A stretch of DNA of 64,000 bases from Gautieria morchelliformis (Eukaryota > Basidiomycota > Agaricomycetes > Gomphales > Gomphaceae): positions 1 to 64,000 of the forward strand of contig WHVA01000202.1 in the NCBI GenBank assembly GCA_015179125.1, in the 5' to 3' direction. A model generated the notes under the pieces. It saw nothing but the letters and a program-made list of their open reading frames with translations. It was not told the DNA's origin and did no database searches. The position numbers and the translations under genes were made by a program. Shown piece after piece: positions 1 to 9,376 of the stretch; position 1 is the first letter of the stretch, and the number at the start of each line of letters is the position of its first letter.

Positions 1-116
1 TTCCAGGGCAGGCACTGTGACTGGTGCATGGATTATTTCTCCCAGATGTTAGCTCAGTTAGACGATTGTATAGACCTTAGAATACTGTGTGATATAGCTA
101 TCCATTTATTCTAACA
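1..116. repeat. End of a dispersed repeat, probably an LTR 3' end
   Basis: The first 116 bases match positions 52293-52407 with scattered mismatches and small indels. Both copies stop at the same motif, TTCTAACA, after which the flanks differ completely. A shared edge ending in CA fits an LTR terminus cut off by the window start. No partner LTR start was found. Confidence 0.5.
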
Positions 117-533
117 AGGTGAAGGCATGAGGTCGGGAATGTTGCACAAGAGGAGTACAGTAAGGTGGTGAAATGAGGCAGTGAGCTGAATTAATTTCAT
201 TCAGAGTGCACACCATGTGCTGAGCACTTGTCAGGCTCTTCATGGTCAACCAACCCTGTTGCTCTAGACAGTGTATGAAGACCAGCATTGTGTATATGAT
301 GTCTTTGACACCCATGAGGCAAAATAATATATAAAAATATTATTAGAGCTAAATTACCATATGGGGAGGCTGAAAACATGTGCCATCAGTATATATTTCC
401 GTTGGATTTACACCAGAGCTTCTTTTTACATCAAAAAAAAAATTTGCTGCTACATTTAATTGTACTTATTGATAATTATGAGCACACTTGAGCACCCCAA
501 AATGTTCCAGGAGTGGTGGAATTTGCCTTTAAT
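117..533. other. Gene-free stretch
   Basis: AT-rich sequence with no ORF that resembles a known protein. I see no feature here other than the neighbouring repeat edge and integrase fragment. Confidence 0.4.
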
Positions 534-680
534 TCACCTCATGACCTGATCCACATCCTGTTCGGTGATAGTATCCATTAGGAGGGAGTCTACTATACCT
601 AGCCATTTGCCAGACCAGGCATCCTGCAGTGCCCAAATGGGAAAACCTATAGCCACTAGCTTATCATGACCACTCCATTC
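534..680 (-). pseudogene. Integrase-type transposase fragment (rve/DDE-like)
   Basis: Forty-eight codons on the minus strand read as an internal piece of the same integrase-like family found intact-ish at 2469-3622. The diagnostic run is HDKLVAIGFPIWALQDAWSG, which parallels HDKLSKIGFPVWALRDVWSG in the other copy, including the first catalytic Asp region. It lacks both ends and finishes at a TGA. This copy still has the residues after WSGK that the other copy has lost by deletion. It is a relic of a second insertion in opposite orientation. Confidence 0.6.
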
Positions 681-730
681 AAACCTTTTGCACAAACAAA
701 CCGAACGAACTGAACTCAGAATTGAGCAGC

Positions 731-760
731 CCTATTTCAATTCGCAAAACGCAAACCGAA
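731..760. repeat. Terminal-repeat-like motif shared with 13.7 kb
   Basis: The motif CTATTTCAATTCGCAAAACG followed by CAAACCGAAA recurs in inverted orientation near 13704-13733 with one or two changes. Two opposite copies 13 kb apart suggest the end of a small DNA transposon family; no target duplication could be assigned. Confidence 0.3.
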
Positions 761-1125
761 AGTGACACACCACTATGCGCAAACCCAAGCTCAAATGCAG
801 CAAAAGTACATATAATTAGTAATAACCACTCATTCTCCCCACACGCCTTCTGGCTCGTCACTGTTCTCATGGAGGACGACAACTTGGAAAGTCAAGATGG
901 GTGGCCGTTCTTGGAACAAAGGAATGGAGATTAGAGAGTATATGTTGGCTAATATTTATTAAGTCGTTAATAAAATATTATCATCCTATAATTTAAGCGC
1001 TAGAAACACTAACATTTCCTAAAGTGAGCACTAATTAGTTGGAACAATGTACGCGTTCTTCGACACATGTGTCTCTTCCATGCCTATCAACGCATCCAAG
1101 AAACATCTCTGGTGCCCTGAGACTA

Positions 1126-1697
1126 CTTAAGTAATGCCTCCCTGAGGATATCCAGAAGTGCGGTGGCTGTCCTTTCCTGGATCGCGAGAGCCCTGTCCTG
1201 CCGTTCCAGCAGATTTGCATGGAAGATTTCCATCGCCTTCTCACTCTGCTCATCCCGCTCATCTTTTCTCTCGAGCAGCTTGACCATCCTTGCCATGTCA
1301 CGTGCTGAATGGACATGACTCGTCCACTCGTTGCTCTCGGCACTGGAATCACTGGATTCACCATGATCCCGCTCATATTTTTTCTCAAGCAGCTTGACCA
1401 TCCTTGCCATGTCATGTGCTGAATGGACATGACTAGTTGTGTCCGCTCGTTACTCTCAGCGCCGGAATCACTGGGTTCAGCAGGCTCAACCTTGTCATGC
1501 TGATTCCCCTTGTTGCGTGTGGTAAATTTTTCATGCGCCTTGCGCATTTTTGACGCCAGAGCAATGGCTGGGCTGGAGGGTGGGGTGGAGGTGTGAGACA
1601 AGGTGGGTGTGCTAAGTGGTTGTGATCTGTTGGTGGTGTCCGCGAGATGGAATGGATTGATCACAGCGTCAGCAGTCGAGAGAGGGATAGGGTTCAT
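1126..1697 (-). pseudogene. Small coiled-coil/charged protein, frameshifted, with internal duplication
   Basis: A minus-strand reading frame starts at ATG 1697 with a Ser/Thr/Pro-rich N-terminus and ends in a charged helical tail (motif ANLLERQDRALAIQER), stopping near 1126. The middle holds a direct duplication of roughly 115 bp (about 1252-1365 and 1366-1484). The unequal length of the two units shifts the frame, so the N-terminal half and the helical C-terminal half lie in different frames. It is divergent from the integrase gene at 2469 and may be a companion gene of that element; I do not recognise the family. Confidence 0.4.
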
Positions 1698-2468
1698 CGT
1701 TGTCGCGTTCTTAATGTAGTCCTAGAGCGGATGCGTGTGGTGGATACAAGTGGACGCGTTCTGAGATAGAAAATTCTCACGCTGAGTCAGTAATTTTTAG
1801 CTATGCTGGAATATTCCGACCTAATAATTATTGGTAACATATACTCTCTATTGGCTCTAGTTCTGGGTCGGAACCCTCATGGGAACACCCAGTTCAAGGA
1901 ACTGCCGTGAGGGGCGTGACACGTCATGTATCATGGCACCCTTGGAGCCAATGTCCGCGGCAGAAGCGAGGGTTGGATCTATGGCTGAAATTTAGGTTTC
2001 AGATTTAACAATGTCACGGATCACGCTACCCTGTTCTGACAAATTACGGTGCGTGAGCAACGTCACCTCTAGATTGCACATCGGAGATTTTAGAATACAG
2101 AATTTATATACCTACAATCCACGTCTTGACCCTGTGCCCATGGGCGCTATAGTTACCGTTGTTATTGCTTCCGCCCATTATGACCACTAACAGTAACCAG
2201 TATAATCGGAACCCTACAGGGAGGAACCAATACACGGAGTGTCGTGCGTGCACCATCCCCATACAACTATAATTGTACTAGTCTAAGTGAAAATCTACTG
2301 AAGCCGAGCCAAACGACGAGGTAATAAGCAATCACCTAATTGAATATCACCGTCGCGGCATCACAAGTGGAAAACAAATGAGCGAGTTACTTTGGGTTGA
2401 GCACCAGGTGAAAATAAGGTAAATAAACACTTTCTTCCTTTGAATAGCAACTCAGGACAATCAGTGGA
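1698..2468. other. Gene-free spacer between divergent ORFs
   Basis: No convincing coding sequence. It separates the minus-strand charged protein from the plus-strand integrase gene and may hold their divergent promoters; no clear TATA box or repeat was found. Confidence 0.35.
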
Positions 2469-3622
2469 ATGACTGTAGATCGTCGGCGTGCAGTATTAGG
2501 ACTCACTGCTTCCAGTGCAACAACTCGTGCTCTCCCAGAGACTGTAAAGCGGCGACTTGTTTTAGATCAAATGGCAAAGGATCCTACGCGGCGACGTGGG
2601 CCCAAACTTATCGTGGAGGCCATTGCTAGGGAGACTGGGAACCATTTAACTCAGTAAGTCAAATAGGTAGCTGTTTCGGTCTTGACTTACGTTGACTGTT
2701 CAAGGGAGTATGTTAGGGATGAGATGCGGATCCAAGATCCACTAGGGTTTGAGCTTCGTGAACCTACCGCTAAGAAAATATCCCGGCAAGCGTTAGTTGT
2801 CCTTGGACCACATCATGAGTGGAGCGGGGACGGTCATGACAAACTATCAAAGATCGGGTTTCCGGTTTGGGCCCTTCGAGACGTGTGGTCAGGTAATTAG
2901 GTATGCCAATTCAAACCACCACAGACTGTGGCAGCGAAACTATCACAGTTTTCGGCCTTGCACATGCAATGCGGTAGGTATTTATGACACGTTTTGTTGT
3001 GACCAACATCTAAGTCTACTGATTGTTTAGGGAACATTTTTCACCGCAACTCTCTACTGATGAACTACCGGCACACAAGTTCCTTAAGTCTGTTCATAAT
3101 ACGACAATTGAACGGGGCTGGCTTCAACTTCGGTTACAGTGGGGTGACAATGTAAAAATATTTTGGGAGGCTGGTGATGGTATATACAATCCCTCAAATC
3201 CAAACCACTAGTTTGTCATCAATTATTCTATCTCTTAATTGGTGTACTAATATGTTTCAAGTGAACTCGTCCAATGGCTGTGGCCTACAATGATTCAAAA
3301 GGAATTAGATGAGCTTCCAGATCAGTTCAACAATCATGTTGTGCGAAAGGTCAATGGGAAGGTTTTACCATCAGGTGTTTCCCCTAACATTGCATATGCA
3401 TTACCTGACCAATACGGCGGTGAGAATCATCTTCAGCCCATTGACAAACTAGCGGCACAAGGGTTGATGGAAGCTATCGGTGGTAAGGAACTTATTCAGT
3501 TTGTGAGTGAAGAGTATGCTTCACCTGCAGCTGAGGTTTTTCATTCACTGGGTGTTGAGAGACTCACGATGCAAAATGTATGGGTTATCTTCAAGGATAT
3601 GTTGCCGCTGATGCATCCCTAA
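2469..3622 (+). pseudogene. Integrase-core (rve/DDE) transposase, intron-containing, internally deleted
   Basis: This gene encodes an integrase-like transposase of a kind common in mushroom genomes. Visible exons run 2469 to about 2654, about 2703 to 2890, about 2907-2975, about 3031-3210 and 3262-3622, separated by short GT...AG introns; the intron 3211-3261 restores the frame HYELVQWLWP. Catalytic-type residues are visible: Asp in EWSGDGHDKL, Asp in TTDCGSE, and Glu in HNTTIERGW. Around 2890-2906 the segment between DVWSG and MPIQTTTDCG is missing compared with the spacing expected between the first two acidic residues, and a stop lies there. It is therefore probably inactive. Neighbours are its divergent companion ORF and the kinase gene. 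Confidence 0.6.
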
Positions 3623-3744
3623 TTCAAAGAAGAATTATTTTTTGCCATTCAGAATGAAGACAGAATGAACATTTAAATCTTCAACAATGGGTGATTAAAG
3701 GAACCATAGTAAACTAGCGATGAAGAAACTATGCCATCGTAATT

Positions 3745-6164
3745 TTAAAGCTCCCACTGTCGGTGAAGATTCCGAGGCTTTATAGTCGGTAACACCTCCA
3801 TTTGAGGGACAGCTATATCATTAAGTGGTGCCGGTACAACGACAACCTCTGTATTGAGGCCCAACTTGCGACAGATTTTGTTGCATTTATGTTCCTTGAG
3901 AAACTGCAGAATTCCTGACCGACCTTTGTCCCAGAAGCCCGATGAACCATCAAATCTAGTATAACAAATCAATAGTTTGCTGCAATGGAGAATAGCAACC
4001 TACGTGTGTGCTTGTGGGTCAAAAAGAACGACCCGGTTCTCTGAGTAAACAAAGCCTAACGATATGTTAAACATCATTCTGTGTTTATACCAGGTGCACT
4101 TACCTTGAATGTCTACAAATACATACTCTCCCATGCTGTCAACAACTGTATGATGGGCAAATGCGTCGATCCAGATCCCAAGATAATCACTATTTTCGCC
4201 GGTGTCTCCATTACCTGAAAATTTAGGTTCGGTGGCCCCAGGTTCAAGTAACGGTACAGCCAGAAATACGTTCCATATTAGACTCTGGTTTGAGCGTTGC
4301 TCCGCAGGGAGATCAGGCAGTTTATCAACCAGCGTACCCAGGAATGCACCGTCAGCATTCCACTTCATCTCTTCAGATAGACATCAAGTACTGCTACAAG
4401 TAAAACAGATACATGTACCTGGAATATTTTTGGCACCATACTGCTGTACACGTCGTATGAATGAGTCAAGGAAAAACTTTCCCCATGCTAATAGCTTGAG
4501 TTCACATCTGAGGTCGTACTTATTCAGATATTCGGTATTGCCGTTCAAATTTTTCGACTGAAGTACAGCAAAACTGTCGCTCACAACACGCCCCTGTGTG
4601 ACAGTTAAAATAGAATAGGACATTGGTAGAGTGCTCACCATAAATGCAAATTTCGCATAGCCATATCCAAGGTATCCTTCTTCTCTCTTACCTGTATTGA
4701 CGTATTTTCGCCAGTTCTTGGGAATCAAAATTGTTTTAATATCTATGCTGTCTTCCTTTTCCGTGACCTCCCCTTCCACATTGACAAGATAGGTTTCACG
4801 ATAAAATGGGTACGCGTCGTATTCAATCTTGGGTGCACTAGCATTCCCAAGACCTGTACCTGATCGGCGCCGATATGCACTCACGTAGCGTTTTGCTGAT
4901 GGGAGGGGTTCCTCTACTAGAATTAGTATAATACTATGTCTAAACTAAGAACATTTACCGTGTGATATAGATGAAAGCTTGCGTTTGGATGAACGAGCCA
5001 CTGAGCGCATGTGGAACGGTGGTATAGGCCTTGAGTCACATTCAATATCTTCATCGGTCTTCAAAGTTTCAGCATCACTAGCCAAGAAAATATACATAAA
5101 TATCACCTACAGTATCAGATTTTGCTTCATAGAGACGCAGCTGCATCGTGATACATTTACCCTTGATGTCCTTGTCCGATAGCAAGCTGTCCTTCTCCAG
5201 CTTTTCATGCAGGGCTTGAACGGTGCAAAAAGGTTAGGCTCGTCAATATCTAAGTAACTGCTCTCATGAACAGTCTTCGCAACCGCAAAAACCACTTTGT
5301 CTCTAGAAATGTACACACAGTGATTCAGTATTAGATAACACATGAATCGGTAGACAAATTTACCTCAAAAAGAACGGTTTTGGTGTGGGTTTATCAGCAA
5401 TCGCAGCCTTATCATACACCTTTTCAGCATGTTCGAGAAGCCGATCTATCATTTCAGTGGCAAGTGTCGTGGCAGTGAAACCTTCGACTACTGCTGGTAT
5501 TTGAATCTTACTGTGATTGTGAGCAACTTACACAAAAATTCAGCACAAAATAACCTACTTGACGAGGCTTACAACCTCCCTTCGACCTTACAGCTGGATA
5601 ATACCAAATCGTTAGCTTAATGCCAATGGAGTCCATCTTGCTAAGCTTCCTCAAGGCTTGAGTTTTCTTCAGGATCTCACTACCTTTCTTGAGGCTTGGG
5701 TTCTGTGATCGTCTATTTAGACGATGGTCAGATGCAGAGCTCTCGTGCTCGGCAGTTCGCTTGAGAATATGGTTCATCACATCATCGCAGCCTATGCAAT
5801 ATTGTGAGAAGAGGTTTAACAGTGATAGAGAATGACTCACCACTGAAAAGTTGTGGCTCTATGGCGCAGTCAGTTGCAGATACAGCCAGTAATACGCTGG
5901 ACTTACCCTTTTCGGCATCTTCATTGCATTTACCGCATAACTTGGATTTCAGGAATGGATAAACCACCCCGCACCCGAGGCACTGAGGAAGAACCTGTAT
6001 GGATATGAGTAAAAGTAAAGATGATTCCAACATGATTACATACTTCAATTGCTTTGCGTTCGGTTTCAGACGTCGTGGCCAGCAGTTTGTCACACTTCGC
6101 ACATTGAAGTAGAATCGAGTCGAGGCGAGGGAACCTATTGGAACAACCTTGACAGTGAGTCATT
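3745..6164 (-). CDS. Alpha-type protein kinase with N-terminal twin CxxC modules
   Basis: Predicted atypical (alpha-type) Ser/Thr kinase, a family expanded in agaricomycetes. The start ATG at 6164 begins MTHCQGCSNRF. Two CxxC...CxxC modules follow: CQGC...CAKC in exon 1 and CLGC...CGKC in exon 2, likely zinc-binding. The C-terminal catalytic part shows the alpha-kinase signature: GAFLGTL, IDAFAHHTVVDS, VDIQG, FDPQAHT, then SSGFWDKG and CNKIC. Introns that restore the frame are visible at 5995-6043, 5792-5840, 4371-4418 and 4056-4103, each 48-49 nt, plus three or four more around 4.9-5.6 kb. The intron at 4056-4103 joins VDIQ to GFVYSENR. I see no stop or unexplained frameshift, so it is likely a functional gene. 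An upstream in-frame ATG at 6217 is possible but adds no domain. Substrate unknown. Confidence 0.72.
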
Positions 6165-6868
6165 GCAGAACAACGAAAAGAACAACACACTCGTACCAGT
6201 TTTATACCACGTAGCATAACTGCGATCTGCCCAAGAGATGAGAGAAAATTCTAAGTGAGCCAATGCTCAGCACAATACATGCATTAGTGAGACTCACCGT
6301 CAATATATATATAGTTAAAACTTCATCGTTACCGCTAATAGTGTATTAAAACTTTGTTGTTGCCACTAACAGTGTATAACGGCTGAAACAACCAGTGCAC
6401 TTCAGCTCAAACAAATGTATGTGAAAGAAAGAAAGATTACCGGGCCCATCGGGTTAAGCAGGAGGCTAGTCTAGACACAGAGTCTCCGTTGTATCAAATA
6501 CAACACCGCTCCATTCCCTAAAATTTTACGACCATACTTGTATTCGCCGTTTCCCCCGTGATACGAGTTAACGTCAGCTCAAGTTCACTGTGATGGATCG
6601 CTCACACCGTACTTACAAAGAATTGGCCAAGTTCAACACATCGGCATTTGACTACCAGCCATCGTCAATAGTGGGATGTCTTCCAGTCTTTCAGCTTGCT
6701 GTAACAGTTAGGCGTTAGTTTTAATGAAACCATGAGAGTCATGGACATGGAGTCGACGACAGTCTGAAGCAGAGCTTACGGTCGATGACGGTCAGGAGTA
6801 GACACGCCGTTTCCTTCGGACTTTGTGTCACGTGATGTGCTGAGTTAGGTTCTTTGGGCGCTTAAATA
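6165..6868. other. Upstream region of the kinase gene
   Basis: About 700 bases between the kinase start and the hAT target duplication. No ORF is convincing. It probably carries the kinase promoter. Confidence 0.35.
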
Positions 6869-6876
6869 CATGTGGA
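6869..6876. repeat. hAT target-site duplication, left
   Basis: CATGTGGA abuts the left terminal inverted repeat; the right partner at 13425-13432 is CATTTGGA, one mismatch. Confidence 0.65.
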
Positions 6877-6879
6877 TAG

Positions 6880-7025
6880 TGTTGCCGCGGCACGGCTTTG
6901 GCTTAGCGCCGAGCCACGCTTACGAGAGCCGGCTATTATAATTATGGCTATAAGCCAAGCTGTGGTTCCTCAGCTTGGCTTGGTTAAAAGCCGGCTTTTA
7001 GCCAGAAGCCGAACATACTTAAGGG
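6880..7025. repeat. hAT left subterminal repeats
   Basis: Clustered short motifs GCCGAGCC, AGCCGGCT, AGCTTGGCT and AAGCCGG in both orientations. The right end (about 13270-13420) has the same motifs. Such arrays are typical transposase-binding regions of hAT elements. Confidence 0.6.
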
Positions 7026-7195
7026 GGGAGATACGGGTTTATTAATACATTATTTTAGATTAGTAACATAACTCTATCAATCAAAATCTTCATTGTCTCC
7101 ATTGCCGCTAAGTTGTTGTGATCGTCGCTGCTACAGGTTTGGAGCGGAAACGTTAATGATGTCGCTTATAACTCAAATAACATAAATCAAATATA

Positions 7196-7474
7196 TAACT
7201 TACCGTTCCAGCTGATAGAAAGCTTGATCGTTCCAATCACCAAACCAGTCTGGAACGCTCGATTGAACAAAGCTGGAGAAGTGGCAGCTCGAGATGCCAG
7301 TCCATTCTCTGGTGGGTTCATGGTAAATACGACATGTAGATTCTTGGCAACCTGTTTGGAGTGTTCGTCCCCTTCAAAAAAAAAAACTGGTACCTCTGCA
7401 TTGGCGAGGAGTGTATTCATGTGCTTGAGGAAGCCCGGGTCAAGGACATTCGACCCATCCATGATAAAACCTGA
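7196..7474 (-). pseudogene. Captured cytoplasmic dynein heavy-chain exon (AAA4 region)
   Basis: The minus strand encodes unmistakable dynein heavy-chain sequence: [16 protein letters not shown], then FEGDE, then [17 protein letters not shown] and TSPALFNR, followed one frame over by [14 protein letters not shown]. In cytoplasmic dynein this is the AAA4 Walker B to sensor region. The exon is bounded by splice signals: CTTTCAG before it and GTAAGT after it. Decay is clear. About 30 codons are missing between FEGDE and QVAKNL, a poly-T run replaces part of the segment before FEGDE, the Walker B acid reads DGSN rather than DESN, and one base is lost after FNR. It lies inside the hAT termini, so it is best explained as host sequence captured by the element. 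Confidence 0.75.
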
Positions 7475-7579
7475 AAGAAACTTAGACATCCAAGCAATGA
7501 AACAGGGAAAATTTCACTAGACCTCAATGTTAGAGGCTCCAAAAACAAAGATCCACCGCACCCCTCAGGCCACTGGTTG

Positions 7580-9218
7580 TCACGCGATGCAACTCAGCGC
7601 GAGTCCAGAAAACCTGTGGGGGCAAGTACTGTGGATGGCGAGACTGGTGAGGACGGAGCAGGAAGCGGGGCGGAGGGAATCGGATATGGAACTGGTGTTA
7701 TGGCAACAGGGGGAGCATTAGAAGGAAGAGCAGGTTGCACGGCACCTTTCTTCTTCTTTTCGCTCTTCTTCCCCGCTTTGCCCTCTCCACCTCCTGGATG
7801 GGCTGTGGGCCCAAGCATGCCGCTGTCACACCCAACCAACGTAGGCTGGATATCAGCGTGGTTTGAGAACGGGTCATGAAGCGAAGGCGTGCCTGGAAAT
7901 ATACGCTGCAGGCGAGCAAATGTCTCCTTTCGCTCTGCTGCCTCAGACTCTTTTTGATCTACGCTTGCTTGGAGAAGCTTCACGTGACATTCCTGGTGCT
8001 TCTTGCTGGTGGCACGCGGCTGCTAGCGACAACCTGCTCCGGCTCCGGCTTCACCTTGTCATCATCATCATCATCGGACAGAGCACCAATGCTGTACACG
8101 GTCGAACCATACGCGGGTATAACCATGGGTACAGCCGGAGGAAAAGGGTTTCCTTGCAGCGCATTCGCGTCAAGAGAGTGCTCAGGTGCTACAGGTGTCG
8201 GATATGATGCATTGAAAGACGGGGAGGCTGAATTTATCCCATTCCCAGTCCCGACAGTTGTCGCAAAGCTTGCGCCGTACACTGGCGGCCCTCCATCTGG
8301 ACGGAGCGTGAGGTACGATCGGCCATCCAGCGCGGCCGGGTGTGGCGGAGGCGGGATATATTGGTATGAAAAGGGTGGTGCGTGTGACGAATAGGTTGGA
8401 TAATAGACGTGGGGATGCGGCGTGAAGTGGCTTGGAGTCTGGAGAGCAGGGTCTGCAGCAGGTATTTGGGGAGGGAGCTGCTGTTGCGCATCCTCGGCCG
8501 GCTGCTGATGCTGTTGGAATTGAGGTTCTGGGGACTCGGGTTTGGGAGGCGGGTGGTGGCCGGTGGTCGTGGCGTCGCCTGCGGGCTCCTCATTATGAGA
8601 TTCATCTTCCCCTGTGGCTTGCGCGGTTCCATCCTCGATTGCATGTACATTGGTGCTTGAAGGGCTGGAAGCCGCCGTGCCTCTGCTTCTGCCTCTGCCT
8701 CGAGTGGCTTTTCATCCACGGGGATTGGGGGGCATAGACATAGGGTCCTTTGTGCCCTTGCGCGGACTGCTCCGTGGAGGGGGGGCACCTCTGCCACGTC
8801 GGCCTCTACCTCTTCCGCGCCCATGTCCGCGGGTGGATGTGGACGGTGTGGGGTCAGCAGTGTCCATTTTGACGCCTTGGTGAGTATCATTCCCGTCGTC
8901 AGTTACAGCGTCCTGCCCCTGCACATGATCAGGATTTGCAATGTTTTCCCTTTGACCTTCTGCGTCCTCTCACTGCATGGGATCCATCCTATCGTCTTCA
9001 GCTTCCCCTTCGGCATCTTCATCTCCTTCTGCGAGAAGTGGGTGGTCCTGTATTTTTGAAGAGCCAGCTGCTGTCCCATCTGGCGCAGCTGCAGTACTGG
9101 TGTCATCAACGTGCTGACGTTTGTGAGCCTGCTGGTCAGAGCCTTGAGCGACGACGGACGACTCCCTGGGGCGCTTTGCTCATCCTCCGCCTCTAGTGGT
9201 CTTGCATTTGGGAGGCAT
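7580..9218 (-). pseudogene. RGRG- and Pro/Gln-rich low-complexity protein inside the hAT element
   Basis: A long minus-strand coding region starts at ATG 9218 (MPPKCKTTRGG). It continues through an acidic segment, an RG-rich tract (GRGRGRGRRGRG near 8790-8830, AT-hook/RGG-like), a Pro/Gln-rich middle and a C-terminal helix near 7950 (SEAAERKETFARLQ). It is broken by in-frame TGA codons at 9180-9182 and 8970-8972, both readable as CGA to TGA, and by frame changes further on. The composition suggests a nuclear, nucleic-acid-binding protein. It may be a second element gene or captured host sequence. No homologue is recognised. Confidence 0.45.
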
Positions 9219-9376
9219 GTGTGTAAGAGCGATAGATGCTGGAGTGAAGAGGCTCGTGGTCAAGAGCAACAGTGTTCAGGCTCCGAACCTCTGGCGCCTG
9301 GGCCAGTCTGTTCGAGATTTTTTGCAATACTTAGGAAATATACGTTGTTGGTATTAGAAACTCATTATTACAAGAC

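Noticed and set aside
8234..8890. 218-codon minus-strand frame
   Set aside because: An alternative frame of the RGRG/Pro-rich gene; the chosen frame links smoothly to the acidic N-terminus and the RG tract.
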